In this document: positions 16,375-25,115 of the stretch, piece after piece | How positions within the stretch are numbered: position 1 is the first letter of the stretch | Layout of the letters: each line of letters opens with the position of its first letter | From: an uncultured Lachnospiraceae bacterium | Lineage (GTDB): Bacteria > Bacillota > Clostridia > Lachnospirales > Lachnospiraceae | Length of the DNA stretch: 64,000 bases | Assembly: GCA_910579395.1 (NCBI GenBank) | Contig: CAJTUC010000014.1 | Location: 23,460-87,459, forward strand | Direction of reading: 5' to 3' | Translations under genes and position numbers: made by a program | Notes under the pieces: generated by a model | Database searches by the model: none | What the model saw: only the letters and a program-made list of their open reading frames with translations | What the model was told of the DNA's origin: nothing

Positions 16375-16911
16375 ATGGCAAAATACAGAAAACTCGGCAG
16401 AACATCTGACCAGAGAAAAGCATTACTTAGAAATCAGGTAACAAATCTTTTGTACCACGGGAAAATCGTGACAACGGAAGCAAGAGCAAAAGAAGTTCGT
16501 AAAATTGCAGAGGGTCTGATCGCTTTGGCTGTAAAGGAAAAAGATAATTTTGAGACCGTTAAGGTTACTGCAAAGGTTCCGAGAAAAGACAAAGACGGCA
16601 AGAGAGTAAAGGAAGTCGTAGACGGTAAGAAAGTTACCGTATATGATAATGTGGAAAAGGAAATTAAGAAAGATATGCCTTCCAGACTTCATGCAAGAAG
16701 ACAGATGCTGAGAGTTCTTTACCCTGTTGTTGAAGTTCCTGCGACGGCAGCCGGAAGGAAGAGAGGCACAAAAGAAGTTAATCTTGCAGCAAAACTCTTT
16801 GACGAGTATGGAGCAAAATATGCAAGCCGTAAAGGTGGTTACACGAGAATCATTAAAATCGGTCCCCGTAAAGGTGATGCGGCAATGGAAGTTGTATTGG
16901 AACTGGTATAG
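16375..16911 (+). CDS. rplQ: 50S ribosomal protein L17 with an internal insertion
   Basis: L17 is a core 50S protein and normally the last gene of the alpha operon. The ATG at 16375 (MAKYRKLGRTSDQRKALLR) has gaaaggagcc upstream. The 178 residues exceed the 115-127 typical of other bacteria. The surplus is mainly a Lys/Asp-rich block at about residues 54-102, inserted before SRLHARRQML, with the flanking L17 motifs intact (KGGYTRIIKIGPRKGD at the end). The 163-bp gap upstream carries an imperfect direct repeat (CCAAAGAGCG at about 16243 and 16302). Confidence 0.96.
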   Translation: MAKYRKLGRTSDQRKALLRNQVTNLLYHGKIVTTEARAKEVRKIAEGLIALAVKEKDNFETVKVTAKVPRKDKDGKRVKEVVDGKKVTVYDNVEKEIKKDMPSRLHARRQMLRVLYPVVEVPATAAGRKRGTKEVNLAAKLFDEYGAKYASRKGGYTRIIKIGPRKGDAAMEVVLELV

Positions 16912-16996
16912 TGTGAGAAGAAGGCTTTTTTCACACGGAAGAACGTCTGAAATGCGGCGTTTTTGCCAGGTATAGATGGATAAGGGAATATGAGAG

Positions 16997-17031
16997 ACAG
17001 AGTATGCGGAAACGCATGCTCTGTTTTTTTT
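16997..17031 (+). terminator. Terminator of the alpha operon
   Basis: ACAGAGTATGCG (16997-17008) pairs with CGCATGCTCTGT (17013-17024) around a GAAA loop, followed by eight T. One T.G pair interrupts the stem. It is a strong end for the ribosomal super-operon. Confidence 0.9.
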
Positions 17032-17068
17032 CGCAGACGGAAACTTTTTTGCCTGTTTGATTTTAGTA

Positions 17069-17133
17069 TTGACATATTTTGTTTACAGGTGTAGACTTAT
17101 ATTGTTTACAAAGGTAGACTGGTTACAAATGAT
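17069..17133 (+). promoter_or_regulatory. Promoter with BlaI/MecI-type operators
   Basis: TTGACA (17069-17074) and TAGACT (17092-17097) are 17 bp apart. GTTTACAGGTGTAGACT (17081-17097) and GTTTACAAAGGTAGACT (17104-17120) are near-identical direct copies 23 bp apart, each holding a TACA...GTA core like BlaI/MecI boxes. A third partial box, TACAAATGAT, lies at 17124-17133. The first box covers the -10, so the downstream repressor would shut off its own promoter. Confidence 0.75.
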
Positions 17134-17194
17134 ACTTATAAAATTTGCAGTAGAACACTTAGAAGATGTATTTGACGAGAACGGAGGATTTATT

Positions 17195-17566
17195 ATGGAA
17201 CGAAAAATATCGGTTTCCGATGCGGAACTGGAAATATTGGAGATATTATGGTCTGCTGACCATGCGATGAATGCGAACGAAATACGCAGTATGCTGAACC
17301 AGGTCAGGAGCTGGGAGAGGACAACGGTTCTGACGCTGATCAATAGGCTGCTTAAAAAAGGCGTCATAAGTCAGGAGAAACGGGAGGTGTACTATTATCT
17401 TCCCTGTATTGAGCGGGATGAATATGTCAAGGAAGAAACTAGGAACTTTTTGGAGAAATTCTTTAAAGGAAGCTCTAAAAATCTTGCGGCAGCCCTTGTT
17501 GATAGCGAGGCTCTTTCGAGAGAAGATATCAGGGAACTGCGCGATTATTTTAATCGGAACATGTAG
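17195..17566 (+). CDS. BlaI/MecI-family transcriptional repressor
   Basis: A 123-residue winged-helix repressor of the Penicillinase_R family. The start at 17195 (MERKISVSDAELEILEILW) has acggagga upstream; an earlier in-frame ATG would read through the operators. The recognition helix region is SWERTTVLTLINRLLKKG, and the wing follows (VISQEKREVYYYLPCI). The C-terminal dimerisation part is present. It is encoded 15 bp before a BlaR1-like peptidase, its expected anti-repressor. The regulated stress is unknown; no beta-lactamase gene is nearby. Confidence 0.9.
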   Translation: MERKISVSDAELEILEILWSADHAMNANEIRSMLNQVRSWERTTVLTLINRLLKKGVISQEKREVYYYLPCIERDEYVKEETRNFLEKFFKGSSKNLAAALVDSEALSREDIRELRDYFNRNM

Positions 17567-17581
17567 GAGGAGGGGATTTCA

Positions 17582-19843
17582 ATGGCATTGTTTGGCATGA
17601 ACAGGCTTTTTCTGAGTATTTTGTCTCTGTCATTGTCAGCGGCTCTGATAGGAATGCTGATTTTGCTGATACGTCCGCTGACCGGGAAATATTTTTCTCG
17701 AAAATGGAATTATTACATCTGGTTCCTCGTTATCATAAGGCTTTTGCTGCCTATACAATTTACAGCGGTATTGCCGGGCGGCCTTACCTTTCATCTGCAT
17801 TCTGCAGAGCGGGAGACAGCAGGAGAGACTGCTATGCAGGCGGCTGAAATCGAGGCTGGAGAAGAATCGAAGGAAGCTGCCGGGAAGTTAACGGAGGATG
17901 TCCTGGAAGGAACTGCCGGAAAGCTGCCGGAGGAAGTAACGGGAGAAGCTGCCGGAAAGACGACGGAGGAAGCGGCCGAAGAAGCTGTTGGGAGGCTGCC
18001 GGGGGAAGCGCCGGAAGAAGCCGCCGGAGAGAAGGCGCAAGGAAAGACCGAAGGAACAGAATACGGAGCGCCTGCCGCAGTGGGCATTCTGTTTTTGACA
18101 GCAGAGATTGTCTGGATTTTGGGAATTGTTACCTGCCTGTGCCTCAAACTGTGGAACTATCACTGCTATATTGCTTTTATCAAAAAGGACGCGCACCCTG
18201 TCACTGACAGCCGCGTTATGGTTCCGGCACAGAGCATGGCCGTGAGGCTGCATATGCGGAAGCTGCCGCCGATTTATGAGAGTGCTTCCGTTTCCGGGCC
18301 CGTTACAATCGGATTGTGGAAGCCGGTGATCATTTTACCCGAGGCAGGTCCTCATATGCAGAATTCTTATATGCAGTATCAGATGATACTTCATCATGAA
18401 CTCGTTCATGTGGCACGGCGGGATTTAAGGTACAAATGGCTGTATCAGATTTTACTTTGTATTCATTGGTTCAATCCGCTCCTGTATCTGATTGAACGAA
18501 AAATGAATATGGACTGTGAGCTTTCCTGCGACGAGGCAGTCCTTGCGCAACTGACAGAAGAAGGCAGAAAGGCATACGGAAATGTGCTTTTGGATATTGC
18601 CGAGAGGAATGTATCGGCTATGAAAAGTGCATTTACCACAACCTTTGTGACAGGAGAATCCGAGTTAAAAAAGCGGCTTACAGGCATTCTCCGTTATAAA
18701 AGAACGACAGTTCTCAGACTGTCATTATCCCTGTGTGTTATGGCAGGAACGCTGTTTCTGACCGCGTGCGGCGGTGTGTATCTGACACAGGATGATTCCT
18801 GGGAGGATGCTTTTGATTCGGACAGTGCATTTTGGCCCTTTGATTCCGCAGATGAAGAAAGCGGGGGATTCTGGGGTTCATTCATGGAAATCGGACGAAT
18901 CAATAAAGACGGAGAAGCTTATCAGGTCTATGATGATGTAGCGCTGCTTTCGGGCGATGATCTGAACGACAAATGGCAGGCTTATAATTACAAAGGGGGC
19001 GGCAATAAAGTAACGATATCAGGATTTGCCCTAAATGGTTCTTATTCCCTCAGAATCGCCTATGCGGCTGAGGACATGGATATAGAAGTAACCTCTTTTT
19101 TTGACCTGAAGGAAGGAAAATTTAAGCTTGTGCACATTGCGCCGGATGGCACGGTATCCACCCTTAATGATACAGGGGAGAAGAGTACTGTATCGGTTAC
19201 GATGCCCAAAGGCCGCAATATGATCAAAATAGTAGGGCAGGCGGCGTCGCTTAAGGGTGTGGAAATTACTTTTTCCGGTTTAGAGGGGAAGGGCTTTGAG
19301 GGCGTTTACTATTCAGAGGAAGATGAATATGCCGGTCAGATAAGGAATGCAATCCAAAACGGCAGCGTTGAGAAAGATGCAGTCATGGAAAGCTTGTATT
19401 ATATGGAAGATGGGGATTTAAGCGAAGCCTTTGCAGCGCTTCTGGAGCAGGGGACGGTTTTCGATAAGGACGAACTGACCGATATCCTTATTCATTCGGA
19501 TGCGGAACGTTCCGGGGATTATCTGGCGGATGCGATCAATAACGGATTCGTCGAGCCGCTCAGTGTCGATACGCTTTCCGAAGTCATTGTTTATCTGGAA
19601 GGTGAGGCAAAAGGCAGATTGATAAATGCGCTTCCTGCGGAGGATTTTTTCGAGGGATTGATGGAGTGCAGACCTTTTCTGAATGAAAAGGAATTGGAGG
19701 AATGCCTGCTCGAATATATCGATGCAGGCGGGAAACTATCTTATGCGCAATTTGATGATATCGAGGTGTATCTGAGCCGGAGCATGATCGAAAAAATGGA
19801 TGAGCGGATGGCTGTGCCGTCAGAGGCCGGAGCGCCGGAATGA
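17582..19843 (+). CDS. BlaR1-like M56 membrane metallopeptidase with novel outer domain
   Basis: A 753-residue sensor-type protein. It has two N-terminal hydrophobic segments, then a low-complexity Ala/Gly/Glu loop with degenerate repeats of the form AAGKLxEE (about residues 98-160). A further membrane segment precedes an M56 domain with the zinc motif HELVH (about residues 272-276) and the downstream CELSCDEAVL. A last membrane segment follows (LSLCVMAGTLFLTACGG). The remaining 350 or so residues are acidic and lack the SxxK and KTG motifs of the BlaR1 penicillin-binding domain, so the inducer is probably not a beta-lactam. Cleavage of the adjacent repressor is inferred from the family. Confidence 0.85.
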   Translation: MALFGMNRLFLSILSLSLSAALIGMLILLIRPLTGKYFSRKWNYYIWFLVIIRLLLPIQFTAVLPGGLTFHLHSAERETAGETAMQAAEIEAGEESKEAAGKLTEDVLEGTAGKLPEEVTGEAAGKTTEEAAEEAVGRLPGEAPEEAAGEKAQGKTEGTEYGAPAAVGILFLTAEIVWILGIVTCLCLKLWNYHCYIAFIKKDAHPVTDSRVMVPAQSMAVRLHMRKLPPIYESASVSGPVTIGLWKPVIILPEAGPHMQNSYMQYQMILHHELVHVARRDLRYKWLYQILLCIHWFNPLLYLIERKMNMDCELSCDEAVLAQLTEEGRKAYGNVLLDIAERNVSAMKSAFTTTFVTGESELKKRLTGILRYKRTTVLRLSLSLCVMAGTLFLTACGGVYLTQDDSWEDAFDSDSAFWPFDSADEESGGFWGSFMEIGRINKDGEAYQVYDDVALLSGDDLNDKWQAYNYKGGGNKVTISGFALNGSYSLRIAYAAEDMDIEVTSFFDLKEGKFKLVHIAPDGTVSTLNDTGEKSTVSVTMPKGRNMIKIVGQAASLKGVEITFSGLEGKGFEGVYYSEEDEYAGQIRNAIQNGSVEKDAVMESLYYMEDGDLSEAFAALLEQGTVFDKDELTDILIHSDAERSGDYLADAINNGFVEPLSVDTLSEVIVYLEGEAKGRLINALPAEDFFEGLMECRPFLNEKELEECLLEYIDAGGKLSYAQFDDIEVYLSRSMIEKMDERMAVPSEAGAPE

Positions 19844-19944
19844 TGAGAGTTTCCGATACGCAATCATAAAGGAACTGCTGCAGACGGTTTCCCGTTTTTT
19901 TAACAGATTTTTGTTCCAAATTAATGACCTCCTTATAAACGCAA

Positions 19945-19979
19945 AAAGGCGTAAGTCCGTAAATTGGACTTACGCCTTT
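19945..19979. terminator. Bidirectional terminator between convergent genes
   Basis: AAAGGCGTAAGTCC (19945-19958) pairs with GGACTTACGCCTTT (19966-19979), a 14-bp perfect stem with a 7-base loop. A/T runs flank both sides. It serves the M56 gene from the left and the M15 gene from the right. Confidence 0.9.
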
Positions 19980-20070
19980 CTGGCTACACATTAACAATAT
20001 TATTGTATACCAGAAACAAAAAAATCAAGTTTTTGAGATAAAAATTTTGAGTGAGTGAAAATTTAGGGGA

Positions 20071-21177
20071 TTAATTTAATACTTTCTGAAAATGCTGGTA
20101 ATCCTTGCAGGAATTCCAGTTTCCGCCCCAGGTAAAGCCGTGTTCTTTAAAGAGCTTATAACATAAATCTGTCTCGTCTATTTTATAAGGAAAATCTTTT
20201 GTCCGATCGACGTATATCTCGCTCCCTGGCGGAGAAATATACGTTTCGCCGCTTCCGTCCCTGTTAAAGACGACATAGGGGTTGTAGAACGGATTGATGT
20301 CGATCGCACACCCGAGCGCGTGCTTGGACAGGCTGGTCGTGCCGTCTACGACCCGGTAATTAAAGCAGGAAGTATTGTTATCGGTTATAGAAGCTGTATC
20401 ATCTGCCTGATACTCATCGACCAGTCTGATTTTTTCAATCTGGTATTCGTTCAGATACAGTTCATAAAAAATCTCCATCAGATCGTCCGCAATTCCTTTG
20501 TTGCAGATCAGTTCGCCAGACTGGACTTCGCCGTTAAAATCATAATACAAAACGGAAAGATAACGCAGGTCATCATAGGAAATTGCTGGAACAGTGCCGT
20601 CTTCCAGGATATTGATAGCAGGAACGACAGAAGAAGCTGCTTCCTGCGCTGAGACCGGATAAGAAATTCCGGTAATTTTTGCCTTGATTTCCTCGTTCAA
20701 TGGCTCATAGTAGAAACCATCCTGATAGACCGTGCGCTCAGCGGGAAGCGTGGCGTCTTCCGCTTTGTCCTGAATGGTGCTTTGCGGGGATTCTGCCTTA
20801 TGGTTCTCCTTTTCGGGTTCATTTTGTGCTATTGGCATATCGTCTCCATTTGTTTCATCTTTGCTATCATCTATATGTGTGCTTTCCTTATCATATGCCG
20901 CTTCATTCTGTTTGACTGTATTTTCTCCGGATGCCGCGGAGACTCCGGCTGTTGTCTGATTTTCAGTTGTCATCGGATTTGGGGCTGCCGTCTTTTCTTC
21001 GTCCGCAGTCTGGTTTTCTGTGGCCGCATTTTCCGCGGCCGCGGCCTGATTTTTATTGACATAATCAACGATTGATTCCGAACCCGCCAGAGTGCGGGAC
21101 AGGAAACTGCATATAAGGATTAATGCAGCCAGAAAAAGAAGCGGTTTCAGGAGTTTATCGGTAAATTGCTTTTTCAT
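20071..21177 (-). CDS. M15-family D,D-carboxypeptidase/endopeptidase-like protein (VanY/CwlK type)
   Basis: A predicted secreted or membrane-anchored peptidoglycan peptidase. The start at 21177 (MKKQFTDKLLKPLLFLAAL) is preferred because aaaggacc lies 8 bp upstream; an ATG six codons earlier lacks a site. One N-terminal membrane segment is followed by a Thr/Glu/Ala-rich linker of about 120 residues. The catalytic domain has the zinc motifs SKHALGCAID and DYQHF near the C-terminus, plus GFTWGGNW. It converges on the BlaR-like gene and would act on stem peptides of the wall; the exact bond cut is unknown. Confidence 0.85.
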   Translation of the reverse strand: MKKQFTDKLLKPLLFLAALILICSFLSRTLAGSESIVDYVNKNQAAAAENAATENQTADEEKTAAPNPMTTENQTTAGVSAASGENTVKQNEAAYDKESTHIDDSKDETNGDDMPIAQNEPEKENHKAESPQSTIQDKAEDATLPAERTVYQDGFYYEPLNEEIKAKITGISYPVSAQEAASSVVPAINILEDGTVPAISYDDLRYLSVLYYDFNGEVQSGELICNKGIADDLMEIFYELYLNEYQIEKIRLVDEYQADDTASITDNNTSCFNYRVVDGTTSLSKHALGCAIDINPFYNPYVVFNRDGSGETYISPPGSEIYVDRTKDFPYKIDETDLCYKLFKEHGFTWGGNWNSCKDYQHFQKVLN

Positions 21178-21199
21178 GCGGGTAGGTCCTTTCATAGTA

Positions 21200-21290
21200 A
21201 AATGCAGCGAGTTTTCAGGAGTACCGTTACATTTTTAGCGGAGTGAAAGCGTGCCTTGAAGGGGAAACTTTTCCTGCAGCCGCCCCATAT
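21200..21290 (-). repeat. Partial copy of repeat family C
   Basis: Read on the - strand, this stretch contains GGCACGCTTTCACTCCGC, then TAAAAATGTAACGGTACT, preceded by GGAAAAGTTTCCCCTT. The same order and nearly the same bases occur in the 192-bp element at 39893-40084. Only the left and central part is recognisable here. It lies between the M15 gene start and the ecfA1 promoter. Confidence 0.75.
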
Positions 21291-21355
21291 CGGTATTTCT
21301 GAAGTTCTCTCACACTAGTGTACCACAAAACCCTGCAATATGATACTTGAATGAC

Positions 21356-21384
21356 TTGTAATTCTATCCATTATTTAGTACAAT
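21356..21384 (+). promoter_or_regulatory. Promoter of the ecf-truA operon
   Basis: TTGTAA (21356-21361) and TACAAT (21379-21384) are spaced by 17 bp, 51 bp before ecfA1. Confidence 0.6.
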
Positions 21385-21435
21385 AGGTGAATGACAGCAG
21401 TTGATTGTAAACTGATTTGGAAAATGGGATGACAA

Positions 21436-22314
21436 ATGGGAATCATAAAAACGGAAAAATTAGTATTTGAATATATCAGGCGTGATGAGGAAGGCAATGT
21501 CGAGGGAATCACCCGCGCGGTCGATGAGGTGGACCTGGATGTTAAACAGGGCGATTTTGTTGCGGTCCTCGGTCATAATGGTTCAGGAAAATCCACGCTG
21601 GCAAAGCACATTAACGCCATTCTTTATCCGACAGAAGGAACTGTTTGGGTGGACGGCATGGATACGGCTGAGGGGCAGAATCTCTGGGAGGTACGGCAGA
21701 GCGCAGGAATGGTATTTCAGAACCCGGATAATCAGATCATCGGGCAGGTAGTCGAAGAGGATGTCGGATTCGGGCCGGAAAATATGGGCGTTCCGACTGC
21801 GGAGATATGGGAAAGGGTGGAGGAGAGCCTGAAGGCCGTCGGTATGTATGAATACCGGAAACACTCTCCGAACAAACTCTCCGGCGGGCAGAAACAGCGG
21901 GTATCCATCGCGGGTGTCATCGCCATGCATCCCAAATGTATCATTCTGGATGAACCGACGGCGATGCTGGATCCTAACGGACGGAAAGAAGTCGTGCGGG
22001 CAGTCCGGGCGCTGAATGCGGCGGAAGGGATTACCGTTGTACTGATCACCCATTATATGGAAGAAATCATTCACGCTGATAAGGTCTTTGTGATGGATAA
22101 AGGCAAGATTGCCATGCAGGGAACGCCGAGGGAAATCTTTTCCCATGTGGAGCAGTTACAGGAACTGCGCCTGGATGTGCCGCAGGTGACTTTACTGGCG
22201 CATGAATTGCAGAAAAGCGGCATCGATATGCCGGACGGTATTTTGACGATAGAAGAGTTTGTGCAAAGCATTTCCAACTGTGGAATCAGAATGTCTGCCA
22301 AAGCGGACAGATAG
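21436..22314 (+). CDS. ecfA1: Energy-coupling factor transporter ATPase EcfA1
   Basis: One of the two ATPases of the shared ECF vitamin-uptake module. The 292 residues have Walker A GHNGSGKSTLAKH (about residue 43), the Q-loop FQNPDNQI, signature LSGGQKQRVSIAG and Walker B CIILDEPTAMLDP, then the H-loop. No strong ribosome-binding site is visible before the ATG. Order and spacing with ecfA2, ecfT and truA match Firmicutes housekeeping ECF operons. Confidence 0.95.
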   Translation: MGIIKTEKLVFEYIRRDEEGNVEGITRAVDEVDLDVKQGDFVAVLGHNGSGKSTLAKHINAILYPTEGTVWVDGMDTAEGQNLWEVRQSAGMVFQNPDNQIIGQVVEEDVGFGPENMGVPTAEIWERVEESLKAVGMYEYRKHSPNKLSGGQKQRVSIAGVIAMHPKCIILDEPTAMLDPNGRKEVVRAVRALNAAEGITVVLITHYMEEIIHADKVFVMDKGKIAMQGTPREIFSHVEQLQELRLDVPQVTLLAHELQKSGIDMPDGILTIEEFVQSISNCGIRMSAKADR

Positions 22315-22324
22315 GGGTGTAAAA

Positions 22325-23185
22325 ATGCCTTTGATCTTAGATCATGTAGATTATGTATATGGCGGCGATACAGAGCTGGCCGTACATGCCTTAAAAGATG
22401 TGAATCTTGTGATACCCGACGGGCAGTTCATCGGCCTGATCGGTCATACCGGTTCCGGCAAGTCAACGCTCGTACAGCATTTGAACGGGCTGATCAAACC
22501 GACGGGCGGTTCCATATATTTTAACGGTGAAGATATCCATGATGATGATTATGATAAAAAGAAGCTTCGAAGCAAGGTCGGTCTGGTCTTTCAATATCCG
22601 GAGCACCAGTTATTTGAAATCGACGTATTCACCGATGTCTGCTTCGGACCGAAAAACCTCGGACTGTCCAAGAAGGAAGCGGAGCTGCGCGCTTATGCGG
22701 CGCTAAAGCAGGTCGGGCTGGAAGATGAGTTCTTTTATCAGTCTCCTTTTGATCTGTCCGGCGGGCAGAAAAGAAGAGTGGCGATAGCGGGTGTACTGGC
22801 GATGAAGCCTGACATCCTGATTCTGGATGAACCGACGGCAGGACTCGACCCTAAGGGGAGAGATGAAATCCTGGACCAGATAGCCAGTCTGCATAGAGAG
22901 ATGGGTATTACGGTCATTCTCGTTTCCCACAGCATGGAGGACGTTGCCAAGTATGTAGAGCGCATCATTGTTATGAACAAAGGAAGCGTGCTTTATGACG
23001 ATGTGCCGAAGGAAGTGTTCCGGCATTATAAAGAACTGGAGCAGGTCGGTCTGGCCGCCCCTCAGGTCACTTATATCATGCAGGCGCTTCATGAGAAAGG
23101 CTTTCCGGTCAATACGGAGGCTACCACGATTTCAGAGGCGCGGGATGAAATCCTGCGGGTCCTGGGAAACAAAGCAGACAGATAG
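22325..23185 (+). CDS. ecfA2: Energy-coupling factor transporter ATPase EcfA2
   Basis: Second ATPase of the ECF module, forming a heterodimer with EcfA1. The start at 22325 (MPLILDHVDYVYGGDTE) lies 10 bp after ecfA1; the frame is open further upstream, but that part is ecfA1 sequence. The 286 residues carry Walker A GHTGSGKSTLVQH, Q-loop FQYPEHQLFE, signature LSGGQKRRVAIAG and Walker B ILILDEPTAGLDP. Confidence 0.95.
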   Translation: MPLILDHVDYVYGGDTELAVHALKDVNLVIPDGQFIGLIGHTGSGKSTLVQHLNGLIKPTGGSIYFNGEDIHDDDYDKKKLRSKVGLVFQYPEHQLFEIDVFTDVCFGPKNLGLSKKEAELRAYAALKQVGLEDEFFYQSPFDLSGGQKRRVAIAGVLAMKPDILILDEPTAGLDPKGRDEILDQIASLHREMGITVILVSHSMEDVAKYVERIIVMNKGSVLYDDVPKEVFRHYKELEQVGLAAPQVTYIMQALHEKGFPVNTEATTISEARDEILRVLGNKADR

Positions 23186-23199
23186 GAGCAGGTAGAATT

Positions 23200-24012
23200 A
23201 TGTTACGCGATATTACATTGGGCCAGTATTATCAGGCGGATTCCGTCATCCATAAACTGGACCCGCGGGTAAAACTGATAGCGACGATCACCTTTATCAT
23301 TTCCCTTTTCATTGTCCAGAATATAGCCGGTTACCTGATAGCGGCGGCCTTTTTGGCATGTGTCATCAAGCTGTCCAGGGTGCCGTTCCGTTTTATGGTA
23401 AAAGGGATGAGAGCGATCGTTTTTCTTTTGCTGATCACCGTGGTGTTTAACCTTTTCCTGACACCGGGGGAGACGCTTATTTCAGTCTGGAAACTGACCA
23501 TTACGAAGGAAGGTCTGAGGACCGCTGTTTTTATGGCAATCAGGCTGACTTTTCTCATTATCGGCTCGTCGGTGATGACGCTGACGACCACGCCGAACAA
23601 TCTGACAGACGGCATGGAAAAACTGATGGCACCCCTGAAAATTTTCAGAGTGCCGGTGCATGAGGTCGCGATGATGATGTCTATTGCTCTCCGGTTCATT
23701 CCTGTTTTATTGGAAGAAACAGACAAGATCATGAAGGCACAGATTGCCAGAGGCGCGGACTTTGAGAGCGGTAATCTGATGAAAAAGGCCAAAAGCCTTG
23801 TGCCGCTGCTCGTGCCGCTTTTTATCTCGGCATTCCGGCGGGCCAATGACCTTGCGATGGCGATGGAAGCGAGATGTTACCGTGGTGGAGAGAACAGAAC
23901 GAAGATGAAACCGCTTCAGTATAAAAAAAGAGACGGGATTGCATATCTGACGCTTGTCTGCTATCTTTCGGTCTGCATCGGCGCGAATATACTCATTCGT
24001 CTGCCGTTTTAG
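23200..24012 (+). CDS. ecfT: Energy-coupling factor transporter transmembrane subunit EcfT
   Basis: The membrane scaffold that couples the ATPases to exchangeable S components. The 270 residues show the typical start GQYYQADSVIHKLDPRVKL, several hydrophobic helices and the coupling motifs (AQIARGADFESG; AMEARCYRGG) that contact the ATPases. It follows ecfA2 by 14 bp with a taggagcagg site. Confidence 0.95.
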   Translation: MLRDITLGQYYQADSVIHKLDPRVKLIATITFIISLFIVQNIAGYLIAAAFLACVIKLSRVPFRFMVKGMRAIVFLLLITVVFNLFLTPGETLISVWKLTITKEGLRTAVFMAIRLTFLIIGSSVMTLTTTPNNLTDGMEKLMAPLKIFRVPVHEVAMMMSIALRFIPVLLEETDKIMKAQIARGADFESGNLMKKAKSLVPLLVPLFISAFRRANDLAMAMEARCYRGGENRTKMKPLQYKKRDGIAYLTLVCYLSVCIGANILIRLPF

Positions 24013-24060
24013 GAAGTGTGGATATAAAAAAGGTAAAATGAGCAGGAATGGCGGTTTTTT

Positions 24061-24801
24061 ATGAAAAGAATTATGCTGGTAGTGGCTTATGATGGAACGG
24101 CCTATCATGGGTGGCAGAGACAGCCGAACGGAGAAACGATAGAAGGTGTACTGAACCGTTGTCTTTCTGAACTTTTACGGGAAGAAATCGAGGTTATCGG
24201 CGCAAGCAGGACGGATTCCGGCGTTCATGCACTCTGTAATGTTGCCGTTTTCGATACCGATACGAATATTCCGCCCGCCAAACTGGCCTATGCGCTTAAT
24301 GCGAGGCTGCCTGCGGATATTAAGGTGCAGCGTTCAGAAGAAGTGGATGCAGCATTTCATCCGCGGCATTGTGACAGCCGAAAAACGTACGAATACAGAA
24401 TCTATAATGCGGCGTTTCCGATGCCGACAGAACGGCTGTATGCTCATTTTTCCTATGTTTCGTATGATGTGGAGCGGATGCGGGAAGCGGCGGCATATTT
24501 TGTCGGAACACATGACTTTAAAAGTTTCTGCAGCGTGGATACCCATGTGGAAAACACCGTGCGGATGATAGAGCATATGGAAATCGATAAAATGGGCAGC
24601 CTGATCGTTATCCGGGTAACGGGAAGAGGCTTTCTTTATAATATGGTAAGAATCATGGCAGGAACGCTGATGGAAGTCGGAAGAGGCAATCTTGAGCCGC
24701 AGGATATAGAACGCATTTTGGAAGCGAAGGACAGGAGCGCGGCAGGACCTACTGCACCCGCTTGCGGGCTCACGCTTACGGCATATGAGTTTATCGTGTG
24801 A
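24061..24801 (+). CDS. truA: tRNA pseudouridine(38-40) synthase TruA
   Basis: It isomerises uridines in the tRNA anticodon stem-loop. The 246 residues begin MKRIMLVVAYDGTAYHGWQ. The catalytic Asp lies in GASRTDSGVHAL (about residue 53), and DFKSFCS and the C-terminal GRGFLYNMVRIMAGTL are family motifs. It sits at its usual place after ecfT. Confidence 0.97.
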   Translation: MKRIMLVVAYDGTAYHGWQRQPNGETIEGVLNRCLSELLREEIEVIGASRTDSGVHALCNVAVFDTDTNIPPAKLAYALNARLPADIKVQRSEEVDAAFHPRHCDSRKTYEYRIYNAAFPMPTERLYAHFSYVSYDVERMREAAAYFVGTHDFKSFCSVDTHVENTVRMIEHMEIDKMGSLIVIRVTGRGFLYNMVRIMAGTLMEVGRGNLEPQDIERILEAKDRSAAGPTAPACGLTLTAYEFIV

Positions 24802-25115
24802 GTTGGGCTGACTGTAAACAGTATGGAGACTAAAGCACTGAAAAAATATAGAATACGCCGGCTTATATCTATGTTTTCCGAAAGGTAAATATTTGTAAAA
24901 ATCAGTTGACACGCATGGACGCGTATAATATAATATTTAACTGTGACAGTGTTTAAAAATACCTTGCCACAGCCCCGGTCAAGGTATTTTGAATAGATGT
25001 ACCAGAAGGATTGTTTAGAGGTTTCATTGTGCAGCCGGACATCTGCACGACGGAATCAGAAGAACATCAAAGTAGACGATCAAAAGAAAGAACTGATTAT
25101 CATGGAGGGAATACA
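24802..25115 (+). promoter_or_regulatory. truA-rplM intergenic region with consensus promoter
   Basis: No gene is seen in this 314-bp gap. TTGACA (24906-24911) and TATAAT (24929-24934) are perfect -35 and -10 hexamers with 17-bp spacing. They would give rplM-rpsI a strong promoter with a leader of about 175 nt. Confidence 0.9.
24955..24991 (+). promoter_or_regulatory. Leader hairpin upstream of rplM
   Basis: AAATACCTTG pairs with CAAGGTATTTT around a GC-rich loop, directly after the predicted transcription start and followed by a short T-run. Firmicutes rplM often has a structured leader for autoregulation. This may be a relative or a simple attenuator, but I cannot match it to a known family by eye. 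Confidence 0.45.

Noticed and set aside
25011..25115. 35-codon N-terminal extension of L13
   Set aside because: L13 normally starts at MKTFMA, which has its own ribosome-binding site; the extension is leader RNA.
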